Shown here: positions 8,835 through 16,600 of the stretch, in pieces
Layout: each line of letters begins with the position of its first letter
Position numbering within the stretch: position 1 is the stretch's first letter
Assembly (NCBI GenBank): GCA_028277585.1
Contig: JANQFY010000373.1
Coordinates: 1 to 36,815, forward strand
Direction: 5' to 3'
Source: Sedimentisphaerales bacterium
GTDB lineage: Bacteria > Planctomycetota > Phycisphaerae > Sedimentisphaerales > Anaerobacaceae
DNA length: 36,815 nt
The notes under the pieces: generated by a model
What the model saw: the letters and a program-made list of their open reading frames with translations, nothing else
The model's database searches: none
Told to the model about the DNA's origin: nothing
Made by a program: the position numbers and the translations under genes

Positions 8835-9695
8835 TCATCCGCCCAGTTTGTGGCGGTAGGGCCATCCGTCCGCCATATAGTCGATGTCTTGCGTCTGTCC
8901 TTCAGGCGGGTACTCGATACCGTAGGAGGTCGCTCCCTGATCGATCAGCTTGTACACACGTTCGATCGTATAGGGGTCGCGCCACTTGCGGACCTCCGAA
9001 TGCCCGTCGCAGAAACCCAGAACACTGCTGTTGCCATGGTTGATCGCCATCGGACCCCACCAGCCCCATCTCTCCAGATTAGTCTGCTCGGGTGATCCAA
9101 TGACGAAATGGTGTGCGACATTGTAGTTGCGCGTTTCGGCGCTCTCGACGAAATTGTAGCGGGTCGACGGCGCCGAGATCTCATCGAACCGGCGGATCTG
9201 CCGATTGTAGTCGGCGTTGCTCTTGTCCGTCTGTCGATACAGGCAGAAGGGCACGCCATAAGAGACAAACACGGTCGTTCCGTCGTAGAGGCTCTTACGC
9301 TGATTGTCGGCCGGGCAATGGTAGACATCGGGGTTCTTGACATAGGGGAAGAGCACTCCGCGTTTGATGCCCCTGATCTCGTCCTCATCGGTTACGGGCG
9401 GGTCGGTTTGATTCCAGCTCATGGTATTGCCACCTTCGTCGCGAGGGATACCGCACCAGCCGACGAAGTTCCCGCCCGGTTCCGTGCCGGTGTCCTCGCA
9501 ACTCATGATGCGGCCGTCGTTGTCGCTCATGTACATGTACCAACCCAGGGACAGGTTCTTGGTGTTGCTCAGGCAGGCGGTGGTCGCGGCCTTCTTCTTG
9601 ACCAGGTTCAACGCCGGCATGATGATGGCCATCAGAATCGCGATAATCGCGATCACCACCAGCAGTTCGATCAGAGTGAAAGCTCTCGTCTTCAT
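8835..9695 (-). CDS. Type II pseudopilin-like protein (prepilin-type N-terminus)
   Basis: A 286-aa protein. The N-terminus M-K-T-R-A-F-T-L-I-E-L-L-V-V-I-A-I-I-A is a prepilin-peptidase signal: short basic leader, cleavage expected between Ala5 and Phe6, Glu at +5, then a hydrophobic helix. The Ala at -1, instead of the usual Gly, is unusual but tolerated. The body (Y-M-S-D-N-D-G-R, C-P-A-D-N-Q) and the C-terminal G-F-C-D-G-H motif are characteristic of the very large planctomycete family of such proteins. Their role is not established; most likely they are exported and anchored by a type II or IV-pilus-like machine. I chose the ATG at 9695 because it begins the prepilin signal and has the Shine-Dalgarno AAAGGGA; an upstream in-frame start would add 20 unlikely residues. 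It lies between the LamG and CotH genes on the same strand. Confidence 0.88.
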   Translation of the reverse strand: MKTRAFTLIELLVVIAIIAILMAIIMPALNLVKKKAATTACLSNTKNLSLGWYMYMSDNDGRIMSCEDTGTEPGGNFVGWCGIPRDEGGNTMSWNQTDPPVTDEDEIRGIKRGVLFPYVKNPDVYHCPADNQRKSLYDGTTVFVSYGVPFCLYRQTDKSNADYNRQIRRFDEISAPSTRYNFVESAETRNYNVAHHFVIGSPEQTNLERWGWWGPMAINHGNSSVLGFCDGHSEVRKWRDPYTIERVYKLIDQGATSYGIEYPPEGQTQDIDYMADGWPYRHKLGG

Positions 9696-9791
9696 CTGTG
9701 TCCCTTTCTGAACGGGCTTCGCTGCATCCTGCGCGACAGAACGTCTCGACCGCATTTCATTCTGTACAACACTCCCGAAGTCGCTGTGTCA

Positions 9792-9818
9792 GGGCCCGCG
9801 CCGCTGGGACGCGGGCCC
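9792..9818 (-). terminator. GC-rich stem-loop after LamG gene 1
   Basis: GGGCCCGCG (9792-9800) pairs perfectly with CGCGGGCCC (9810-9818) around a 9-nt loop. It sits 47 bases after the LamG stop codon, before the pseudopilin-like gene. There is no T tract, so it may act as a partial terminator or as a processing or stability element inside the operon. Confidence 0.55.
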
Positions 9819-9864
9819 CACACAGATCACGTCATATTCACTCTGACTGAGCTCGAATCAAACG

Positions 9865-12795
9865 TTACTGGTCGAACGGATTGGCGCGTCCGGCCAGCGA
9901 AGCAATCTCGGCCTGCGACAAGGCCCGGCTGTAGAGATAGACCTCGTCGATAGCGCCTGGGAAGAAACGCTGCAGGTTGTCGTGCTTGAGCACGCCGATA
10001 GCCAGGTTCTGCAACGGTGCGCCAAAGGCGTCTTCGTTCGCGCCCGAAGCGGCGCTGACGCCATTGACGTACAGGATCGTCGAATCCGCGGTCTTGACGA
10101 TGGCGGCGTGATACCAGGCGCCATCGTCATAGATGCCGCCGCTGAAAAGGTCCGTGCCGGTTGAGGTCCCCAGCGGCGCGCGATGCAGGAAACGGATTTC
10201 GCCGTTGGCGGGAATCTCCAGCAGGATGCCGTGAGCGCCATTGCTGTCGTACATGGAGAAGATGTCACGTGCTCCGGTGCCGCCGTCGACCCGGAACCAG
10301 AGAGCGGCGGTGTAGGTCGGCAGTTCGAACGAGCCTTCGACCCAGATGTGGTCGCCCACCCCGTCGAGCTTGATCGCCTGGCCCGTCTGACCGGCGACAT
10401 ATGTCGGGGCGCCGATCACCGTGCCGTCACCGGCGTCGCCTTCGAAGGCGTAGTGCGCCGCCAGGCCCGCCGAGTCCGGTTCGGTCGGCGTGACCAACTG
10501 GCGATCGGCCGGGGACAGGGCGACGTCATCGATGAAGAGCACGCCGGTGCCGCCCTGGAGTCCAATCGTCAATTCGGTCACGCTGGTGAGATTCGCGCCG
10601 GTCGCTTCGGCCAGATCGATGTACCAGAACTGCCACGGCTTGCGCGTGAGATTCTCGGCATCTCCGCCGTAGACGATCTTACTGCCGTTGATCTTGACGT
10701 ACAACTGGCCCGCGGTGTTGTCGGCGTCGCCCTGGAACCAGAGCGTCAACGCCTTGACGCCGTACTGCGTCCAATCTTGAGGCGTATCAAGCGTCAGCGT
10801 CGCCTCCGAGATGGCGCTGCTGCCAGCGTTCTCATAGAACAGCGGCATCGACTGGCTTCCACCGTGGACGATCGTCTGTTCGGCGAACGGTGATTCCAGA
10901 TGCCCGACCTGCGAACCGTTGCCCGCGACGTCGTAGCCGTCGACCCAGGTCTGATAGATGCGGTTATCTTCGTCGTCGTAGCTCTCGAAATCGTCAACGG
11001 TGACCGATGTTTCGGTCGCAAAGCTCCATACGTCACCCTCCCAGACGCTGACCGCGTCCGCCTCGTTGACTTCGTTGACCTTCCAGAAATAGGTTTGACC
11101 GAGATCGAGCAGCCCGTCGACTGACAGGATGGCGTCGCTGACCGTATCGACCAGCGCCGCGCCGTCGATCACGGCCTGCTCGTCCGTGCTCAGATAGACC
11201 TCATGGGCGGCGGCCTCGCGACCCGCACGCCAGCTCAGATCCGCGCCGATCACGGCGACATCCGCGGCCCCGTCGGCCGGTTGCGGCTCGCGGGCGTGCG
11301 CGGGGATCTGCATGAATTGGACTTCGCTGAGCCCGAACTTGCCTGTGCCGCCATGGCCGCTGTTAATCGTGAGTCGGACATGCCGGGCCGCCGCGCCCTG
11401 GAGATCGATCACTGTGTTGGCCGCGTAGCCGGCCGTCGCCGTGGCTTGCGCCAACTCCACATCACCCAGCGCGGTCCACTCGGCGCCGTCGGCAGAATAC
11501 TCCACGGTAGCACTCTTGACGCCGAAACCGAGCAGCAGCTCGAACGCGACATTGTAGTTCCAGACGACCATCTCGTGCAGCTTGTAGACGCGGTCGAATG
11601 CGAAGGTGATGGTCAGAGGGTCGTCTCCGGGAGTGGCCAGCCACATGTCACTGCTCTCGATGGAGTGCTGGCCGTCCGCGTTCAGACCGGACCCGTTGAC
11701 GGTATTCCCCGGCTCGGCGCCCGGATCCGAGACGCCATTGCTCGTCGCGATGACGTCTTGAATTGCATAGGCGAAGGGCTCTACCGTGAAGCTCCAGATC
11801 TCGCCCTTGAAGATCGTGTAATCGGGCGCTCCGTTGACTTCATCGATTCGCCAGTAATAGGTCGCGCCATACTCCAGGAGACCGGCGTCGTAGGCCGTGT
11901 CCACTTGGTTCTCGCTGACCAGAACGCCCATCGGATCGGTCCGACTGGCGTCGTTGACATCGTCGAACGATGTGCCGAAATACACGTCGTGGGTCGCGGC
12001 CGCCTCGTTCGGCTTCCAGCCCAGTACAACTCCGCGCGGTACGTCGGCGGCCTGGTTGTCTGGAACCGGATCGGTGGCCGTGTCGTACCCGGCCCCGCGC
12101 ATGATGGCTTGGACCTCCGCCTGCGACAGCGCGCGGTTGTGGACGCGAACTTCGTCCATCGCGCCGAGGAAGAGACGGTTGGCGCCGCGCTCGTCGTCGA
12201 GAACGCCGACGGCCAGCCCGAAGGAGTCGCCCGCGTTGAACGTGCTGCTGTCGGGCAGCGAATCCACTTCCTCGCCGTTTACGAACAAGGTGATCGTGTC
12301 GGCCGACTTCATGATCGCGGCATGATACCAGGCGCCGTCATCATAGGTCGTGGTGGTGTAGATGTTGTTGCCACCGCCGGTGCCCAGCGGGAAGCGGTGC
12401 AGGAAGCGCAGTGTTCCGGCCGCCTGAAGCTCGAGCAGAATGCCGTGCTGGACGCCGACGGCATAGGCGGACAGAATATCACGCTGGCCCGATTGGTCGA
12501 CTCGGAACCAGACTGCCATGGTGTACTCGGGCAGTTCGAACTTCCCATCGATGAAGATGTAGTCATCCGCTCCATCGAACAGCAATCCACCGCCGAAGAT
12601 CCCCTCCGTCGTCCACGCGGGATCGCCGAACAACGTTCCTTCAACGCTGCGGCCGCTGGACTCGGCGGCGACCGTCCCGGCGCCGTCATCGAGTTTCCAC
12701 CAGCCGGCCAGGCTGGGATCGGCCGCGTACGCAGTGCTCAAGCCGCCCAGCAGCACCGTCGCGACCAACAACGTCATGATGAGTTCTCTGCGCAT
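9865..12795 (-). CDS. Secreted LamG/discoidin multidomain protein 1
   Basis: A 976-aa exported protein with a signal peptide (1-24, ends A-Y-A). Modules in order: LamG-type concanavalin domain A about 28-232; Fn3-like 'V-Y-F-G' domain about 244-340 (Y-Y-W-R-I-D-E-V-N-G); discoidin F5/8-type-C-like domain about 350-498 (Y-K-L-H-E-M-V-V-W-N-Y-N); a second Fn3-like domain about 502-595; an undescribed carbohydrate-binding-like module about 598-765 beginning D-D-F-E-S-Y-D-D; and LamG domain B about 775-970. No catalytic motif is visible, so adhesion or glycan capture at the surface is the likely role. I chose the ATG at 12795 because it starts the signal peptide and has the Shine-Dalgarno GAAGGAGG. 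It is the first gene of the probable operon with the pseudopilin-like and CotH genes and is divergent from the AraC-type regulator. LamG A and B are clearly alike, indicating internal duplication. Confidence 0.9.
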   Translation of the reverse strand: MRRELIMTLLVATVLLGGLSTAYAADPSLAGWWKLDDGAGTVAAESSGRSVEGTLFGDPAWTTEGIFGGGLLFDGADDYIFIDGKFELPEYTMAVWFRVDQSGQRDILSAYAVGVQHGILLELQAAGTLRFLHRFPLGTGGGNNIYTTTTYDDGAWYHAAIMKSADTITLFVNGEEVDSLPDSSTFNAGDSFGLAVGVLDDERGANRLFLGAMDEVRVHNRALSQAEVQAIMRGAGYDTATDPVPDNQAADVPRGVVLGWKPNEAAATHDVYFGTSFDDVNDASRTDPMGVLVSENQVDTAYDAGLLEYGATYYWRIDEVNGAPDYTIFKGEIWSFTVEPFAYAIQDVIATSNGVSDPGAEPGNTVNGSGLNADGQHSIESSDMWLATPGDDPLTITFAFDRVYKLHEMVVWNYNVAFELLLGFGVKSATVEYSADGAEWTALGDVELAQATATAGYAANTVIDLQGAAARHVRLTINSGHGGTGKFGLSEVQFMQIPAHAREPQPADGAADVAVIGADLSWRAGREAAAHEVYLSTDEQAVIDGAALVDTVSDAILSVDGLLDLGQTYFWKVNEVNEADAVSVWEGDVWSFATETSVTVDDFESYDDEDNRIYQTWVDGYDVAGNGSQVGHLESPFAEQTIVHGGSQSMPLFYENAGSSAISEATLTLDTPQDWTQYGVKALTLWFQGDADNTAGQLYVKINGSKIVYGGDAENLTRKPWQFWYIDLAEATGANLTSVTELTIGLQGGTGVLFIDDVALSPADRQLVTPTEPDSAGLAAHYAFEGDAGDGTVIGAPTYVAGQTGQAIKLDGVGDHIWVEGSFELPTYTAALWFRVDGGTGARDIFSMYDSNGAHGILLEIPANGEIRFLHRAPLGTSTGTDLFSGGIYDDGAWYHAAIVKTADSTILYVNGVSAASGANEDAFGAPLQNLAIGVLKHDNLQRFFPGAIDEVYLYSRALSQAEIASLAGRANPFDQ

Positions 12796-13039
12796 GATCG
12801 TCCTCCTTCGATGAACTGTTGTTTCAGGTTCGCACGGGCAAGACTTTGCCTTAATGGAGAAGACGCCCGCTAATTCGCTTGAATCCTCCTTCTTGTACGC
12901 CGTGTTCGGCCGCACCAATCGCATTGCATAGACCCTGCACGTGACGCCTGTGGAAGTCGCTCGCCACCACTCGACTTCCCGCCTGGGGCCTGGTGCTGAT
13001 TCCGACCGTTGAACGCAGAACTTCGGGTGCATATTTTGA

Positions 13040-13067
13040 TTGCATGACCCGAACCACATTGTATTAT
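13040..13067 (+). promoter_or_regulatory. Candidate promoter of the AraC-type regulator
   Basis: TTGCAT (13040-13045) and TATTAT (13062-13067) are separated by 16 bases, a reasonable sigma-70-like pair, in the AT-rich stretch 60-90 bases upstream of the regulator start. The -10 box overlaps the first copy of the 14-mer repeat, consistent with autoregulation. Inferred by eye only. Confidence 0.4.
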
Positions 13068-13124
13068 CGTGTCTATTACGGCCCCAAAAAATGCATAAAA
13101 GTGACAATCTATTGCACTATCGTG
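13058..13124 (+). repeat. Tandem 14-mer near-repeat, possible AraC operator
   Basis: ATTGTATTATCGTG (13058-13071) and ATTGCACTATCGTG (13111-13124) match at 12 of 14 positions in direct orientation. Their starts are 53 bp apart, about five helical turns, placing both on the same DNA face. Such spaced direct half-sites suit an AraC-family dimer. The second copy ends 4 bases before the regulator ATG, so binding there would block its expression. A weaker relative (ATTGTACATCAGTG) lies at 26641-26654 in front of the second LamG/pseudopilin pair. Confidence 0.5.
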
Positions 13125-13128
13125 ATAT

Positions 13129-14037
13129 ATGCTCCGATACCTGCAAGCCCATGAAAGCCAGGCGAGTCCGCAGGCGCTATTGGTTTTTTACGACCAGGAA
13201 GCGTATTTCCCCGCTTTCGTCCACGCTGCGGTCGATCAGGACCGACCGGTGGGCGATACGCGGACCTTTCACGAACACACGCACAACCTGTATCACATCG
13301 TGCTCTACACCCAGTCGGCGGGGTATTACGTACGATCCGGGACAAAGTATCGTGCTGAGCCGGGGAACCTGGTCATCATCTCGCCCGGCGAACCCCACGA
13401 TTTCGTGAGCGATCGGCGTTCCAGCGTTTACTCGGAAATCACATTCGCGCTGGGCTCGAAGACGGGCAAGGTCCTGACCTTGCCATTCGAGAGGATTCTG
13501 AGCGCCTATACCGGTGTGCCCGGTCAGCTTTCAGAGGAGCCGCAACTCAGTCGCGATACGACGCAGGAACTCGTGATCCTCATGATCCAGATCATGGACT
13601 ACCTGCAGAGCCCCTCCTCCATATCCGACTTCTACGCCCAGCGTGCCCTGGCCAGTGTATTCGACATGATTGTGGCGCATTGCTTCACCGAGACCATCCC
13701 CGGCGCGGCCCTCGCTCAGGACAACCCTATCTTGCAGGTCAAGCAGTACATTGACGACCACTACGCCGAGTCCATCACGGCCGAGGACCTGGCCTCGATG
13801 TCGCACTGCTCGAAAGGGCATCTGTTCCGCACGTTCAAGAAGTCGTTTCGGGTTTCCCCGTTGGCCTATCAGCAGGATCTGCGCTTCGAAGCGGCCCAGC
13901 GACTCCTGCGGTTCACGTCCCTGCGTTGTTACGAGATCGCCCAGCGCGTTGGGTACGCCAACGTCTACTATTTCCATCGCCAGTTCAAGAAGAGGACGGG
14001 CATGACGCCCACGCAGTATCGCCAGTCGATGCGCTGA
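13129..14037 (+). CDS. AraC family transcriptional regulator
   Basis: A 302-aa cytoplasmic DNA-binding regulator. Residues about 20-110 form a cupin-type ligand-sensing domain with H-E-H-T-H-N (48-53) and G-N-L-V-I-I-S-P-G-E-P-H (79-90). Residues about 203-302 form the two-helix-turn-helix AraC domain (I-T-A-E-D-L-A-S-M-S-H-C-S, then Y-E-I-A-Q-R-V-G-Y-A-N-V-Y-Y-F-H-R-Q-F-K and G-M-T-P-T-Q-Y-R). This is the usual layout for sugar or polysaccharide regulators. The start is fixed within a few codons by an in-frame TGA at 13123-13125, directly before the ATG, but no Shine-Dalgarno is visible. It is divergent from the LamG operon and converges on the sulfatase operon (13-bp gap). It most likely controls one or both, and itself through the 14-mer pair. 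Confidence 0.92.
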   Translation: MLRYLQAHESQASPQALLVFYDQEAYFPAFVHAAVDQDRPVGDTRTFHEHTHNLYHIVLYTQSAGYYVRSGTKYRAEPGNLVIISPGEPHDFVSDRRSSVYSEITFALGSKTGKVLTLPFERILSAYTGVPGQLSEEPQLSRDTTQELVILMIQIMDYLQSPSSISDFYAQRALASVFDMIVAHCFTETIPGAALAQDNPILQVKQYIDDHYAESITAEDLASMSHCSKGHLFRTFKKSFRVSPLAYQQDLRFEAAQRLLRFTSLRCYEIAQRVGYANVYYFHRQFKKRTGMTPTQYRQSMR

Positions 14038-14049
14038 GTCCGGCGGGCG

Positions 14050-15129
14050 CTACTTCATGCTGGGCTGATCGGTCCCGTAGGCGTTGTCAAACACGCGCGT
14101 CTTCTCAGAAGCGCGCACGGCTTGGGCGGGTCCGCTGTGTTTGACAAACCAATTGTGGTGGACGTCACACGTCTCCTGGGGAACGCCGCGAATGACCACA
14201 GGTGTCTGAGGGGCGCCGAAGGTGTTGTTGTAGATCTCGATCGATGTCCCGGCAATGTCGGTTCCATCCTTGCGGTCACGTCCCCCGTGCATGTCGAAGC
14301 AGTGGCTCAGCGAGACACCCAGTTCGACGTTGTGTCGCGCTACGTAGCCGACACCCGGACGCCCCGTCCCGGCCAGCGAGTGTCGGTTCCAGTTGAAGTG
14401 GTTGAATTCGACCAGCGACGACGCGGTGCCGTGACAGACGCCGTAGCCCAGACCCTGATACTGGCAGTGATGAATATGGTTGTGGTGGATGTGGTGTCCC
14501 GCCCCCAGGTTCAGATCCACGCCGGCGTGGGAGAAGCCAGAGATGTCACAGTTGTCCACCTCCAGACGATCGTGCTTGGTTCCAATCCCGTCCGAGGTGG
14601 GGAGCTTGTAGTAGTATGAATGTCTGTCCCCACCGGGGCCGAACGAGCGACGGTGATGGTCGAGATAGCGTTTGGGGTTAGGGCCCTGGAGGCGCAGGCC
14701 CGTGACGCGCACGTCCGGACCGGCCGCGCGGATCATGACAGGCGTCTTAAGCGCGTCGCTGGTCAGTAGCGCGCCGGCCGAGCCCCTGTGTCCGCGGTTT
14801 CCGGCCAGTGTCACGCCCTCCGGGATCTCCAGGACGAGTTGCTCAATGTAGATTCGGGCCGTCAGGTCGATGGTGGTCTCGGCGGGAATGAAGACGGTCT
14901 GCCCGGCCTTGGCTTGTGCCAGCGCCTCCAGCAGGGTGTCCAGATCGGTTGCCGTTAGGTCGCCCTTGGTGACGATGCGCGTGTAGCCGGCGCCGCCCCC
15001 GATCGGTCCTTGCTCGTTCGGCTTGGCGCCGTAGACGGCGCCATCAATCTCCGCGTACGTCGGTGCGCCCGGAGCGATACTCAACCCGAGGATACCGGAC
15101 AGCGTTAGAATCAGTGAGCAGGGCGTCAT
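14050..15129 (-). CDS. Secreted right-handed beta-helix protein (pectate-lyase-like)
   Basis: A 359-aa exported protein: signal peptide 1-26 (T-Y-A before the cut), then a parallel beta-helix. The middle has the spaced pattern of polysaccharide lyase family 1/6-like folds: V-T-L-A-G-N-R-G, V-R-V-T-G-L-R-L-Q-G, L-E-V-D-N-C-D-I-S-G-F-S-H-A-G-V-D, H-H-I-H-H-N-H-I-H-H-C, I-E-I-Y-N-N-T-F. The likely activity is cleavage or binding of an acidic or sulfated polysaccharide; the exact family and catalytic residues are not clear to me. I chose the ATG at 15129: an in-frame GTG 12 bases upstream overlaps the Shine-Dalgarno GGGAGG. It is the third gene of an operon, 38 bp after the ceramidase-like gene, and converges on the AraC-type regulator. 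Confidence 0.85.
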   Translation of the reverse strand: MTPCSLILTLSGILGLSIAPGAPTYAEIDGAVYGAKPNEQGPIGGGAGYTRIVTKGDLTATDLDTLLEALAQAKAGQTVFIPAETTIDLTARIYIEQLVLEIPEGVTLAGNRGHRGSAGALLTSDALKTPVMIRAAGPDVRVTGLRLQGPNPKRYLDHHRRSFGPGGDRHSYYYKLPTSDGIGTKHDRLEVDNCDISGFSHAGVDLNLGAGHHIHHNHIHHCQYQGLGYGVCHGTASSLVEFNHFNWNRHSLAGTGRPGVGYVARHNVELGVSLSHCFDMHGGRDRKDGTDIAGTSIEIYNNTFGAPQTPVVIRGVPQETCDVHHNWFVKHSGPAQAVRASEKTRVFDNAYGTDQPSMK

Positions 15130-15167
15130 GGTAGTCGTCACCTCCCGAGGAGTCAGAGAGTGAATCG

Positions 15168-16568
15168 CTAGCGGAGCGCCTGCAGCGCGTTGGCCACGAT
15201 TTGTTTGACCTCGTTATCGATGTTTTCGGTGAACGGGGCGGGCAGGCCGTAGGCCCGTTGCGAACTCTGAGCCTCGTATCCACCCTCGCGAATGATCCGC
15301 TTGTCAGGGATGTACGAACTCGTGCTGTTGGCGTAGCCGATCACGCAGGCCAGATCCGTTGGCGCCAGCGCCCGGAGCGTTGGTCCCCAGGGGCTGCAAA
15401 TCTCGCCTTCCATCCCGAAGATCGTCAGCCGGCCCCCGAGCTTCCAGACCTGCACGTCATAGCGGAAGCTCTCCCGGTCATCGGGATATGCCAACGCCTG
15501 GCGAGCCGCCCAGGTCATCCAGTTCTTCGCATGTCCTTTCTCCGCGGGCCGGGTGAACGCTTCGCGTTCGAGTTCTTCTCGGGACCAGCGCTGCCCGAAG
15601 CGGATCTGCCCCGTCGACAGCGTGCAGGCAAGTTGACCGTCGAGCGGCGTCATCTGATTCGTACCGAGGTGTTGTATCACGGCTCTTCCCAACTTCTCGC
15701 CCGCCTCCCGGGCGCGCTGCGGATCGGCCGAAAAGACCAGTTTCCCCGAGGTCGGGTCCGTGTGGACGATCTTGGCGTCGCCCCCACAGCCCTGCACGAA
15801 CAGGGCGGTGGTGTCCTCCAGTTCGCGAGCCAGGTAGTCGCGCATGGCGCCGGGGTACTCGGGACTCCACTTCGCGATGCCTCCCGAACTGGTCGGATGA
15901 CACGCGTGGCCCACCATCAGCAGTCGACGCGGCGCCGCGTCCCGGGTGATGCGGAAGATCGGGGTATGCCCATCGAAGGAGCCCTCTCGGTAGGGCCCCC
16001 AGCCGATCTTACTGTTGGTCGGGCGGCGACGATTGCACCCGATCTCGCGGAAGTCCATCGCGCCGTACTCGACAGTCGCCGGGCAGAGATTCGCTAGCGC
16101 CTTGTCTACACAGTTGAGGATCTTGTCCTCAAATTGGCCCATGTACCAGACATTCGGGCCTCCCACGCCGAAACTCATATGAAACCGAACGGCCGGCCCC
16201 CAGTGCGTGTGCGAGGCGGCCAACATGATGTTCTCGGCGGGGATATCGTGCCGGTGACGAATCGCGCGGCGGAGCGCTTCGACCATCACGCGGTCGAAGT
16301 CGAGAATGTCGGCGGCGATGAGAACGCCCGTGTGCCCCGCGCGATCGCGCAGGACCACCACTTGCGTCAACAGCGGCGCCAGGGCTCCCTGGGCGTAACG
16401 CTCGCGCCCGAAGCCGCTCATCTGAACCTGTCTCGGACCCGGCGTGATATCCGCCTCGGCGTAGCCGACCGACCAGGGCGCCGTGCCAGGTTCGTCCGCC
16501 CACGTGGTTTGGGTGGGCGAGAACGCCACCATGAGCCCCCATACCAGAAAGCACGCTCGTTGCCACAT
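15168..16568 (-). CDS. Neutral/alkaline ceramidase-like hydrolase, N-terminal domain
   Basis: A 466-aa exported protein with a signal peptide (about 1-24, ends W-A). The body matches the neutral/alkaline non-lysosomal ceramidase N-terminal family: D-I-T-P-G (40-44), H-T-H-W-G-P (120-125, zinc-ligand region), M-V-G-H-A-C-H-P (218-225, second zinc region), and V-Q-G-C-G-G-D-A (258-265). In true ceramidases the last stretch continues G-D-V-S-P-N with the catalytic Ser; here it reads G-D-A-K-I-V, so the nucleophile is absent and the C-terminal domain is missing. Zinc binding looks intact. A related hydrolase acting on a glycoconjugate is more likely than ceramide cleavage. I chose the ATG at 16568 (Shine-Dalgarno GGAGAG) over an upstream TTG. 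Second gene of the operon, 32 bp after the sulfatase. Confidence 0.85.
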   Translation of the reverse strand: MWQRACFLVWGLMVAFSPTQTTWADEPGTAPWSVGYAEADITPGPRQVQMSGFGRERYAQGALAPLLTQVVVLRDRAGHTGVLIAADILDFDRVMVEALRRAIRHRHDIPAENIMLAASHTHWGPAVRFHMSFGVGGPNVWYMGQFEDKILNCVDKALANLCPATVEYGAMDFREIGCNRRRPTNSKIGWGPYREGSFDGHTPIFRITRDAAPRRLLMVGHACHPTSSGGIAKWSPEYPGAMRDYLARELEDTTALFVQGCGGDAKIVHTDPTSGKLVFSADPQRAREAGEKLGRAVIQHLGTNQMTPLDGQLACTLSTGQIRFGQRWSREELEREAFTRPAEKGHAKNWMTWAARQALAYPDDRESFRYDVQVWKLGGRLTIFGMEGEICSPWGPTLRALAPTDLACVIGYANSTSSYIPDKRIIREGGYEAQSSQRAYGLPAPFTENIDNEVKQIVANALQALR

Positions 16569-16600
16569 TCGAGTTCTCTCCAAGTTGATATCTTGGTTCG

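Larger units (their letters stand above)
12796..13128. promoter_or_regulatory. Divergent control region between LamG gene 1 and AraC-type regulator
   Basis: A 333-bp non-coding gap between two divergent genes. It holds the Shine-Dalgarno of the LamG gene, the motif AAGCGAATT (minus strand, 12872-12880) and, close to the regulator, a pair of near-identical 14-mers (see separate entry) and a plausible promoter. No open frame in it is credible. The part from about 13030 is clearly AT-richer than the surrounding sequence. Confidence 0.6.

Noticed and set aside
11203-12873. 556-codon plus-strand frame across LamG gene 1
   Set aside because: The minus strand carries clear LamG, Fn3-like and discoidin domains with a signal peptide. 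The plus frame shows only low-complexity Arg/Gly/Val sequence.
14455-14520. His-rich stretch in the beta-helix gene as a possible metal-binding repeat
   Set aside because: H-H-I-H-H-N-H-I-H-H recurs in many beta-helix proteins because turns stack identical residues; no separate metal-binding domain is needed.
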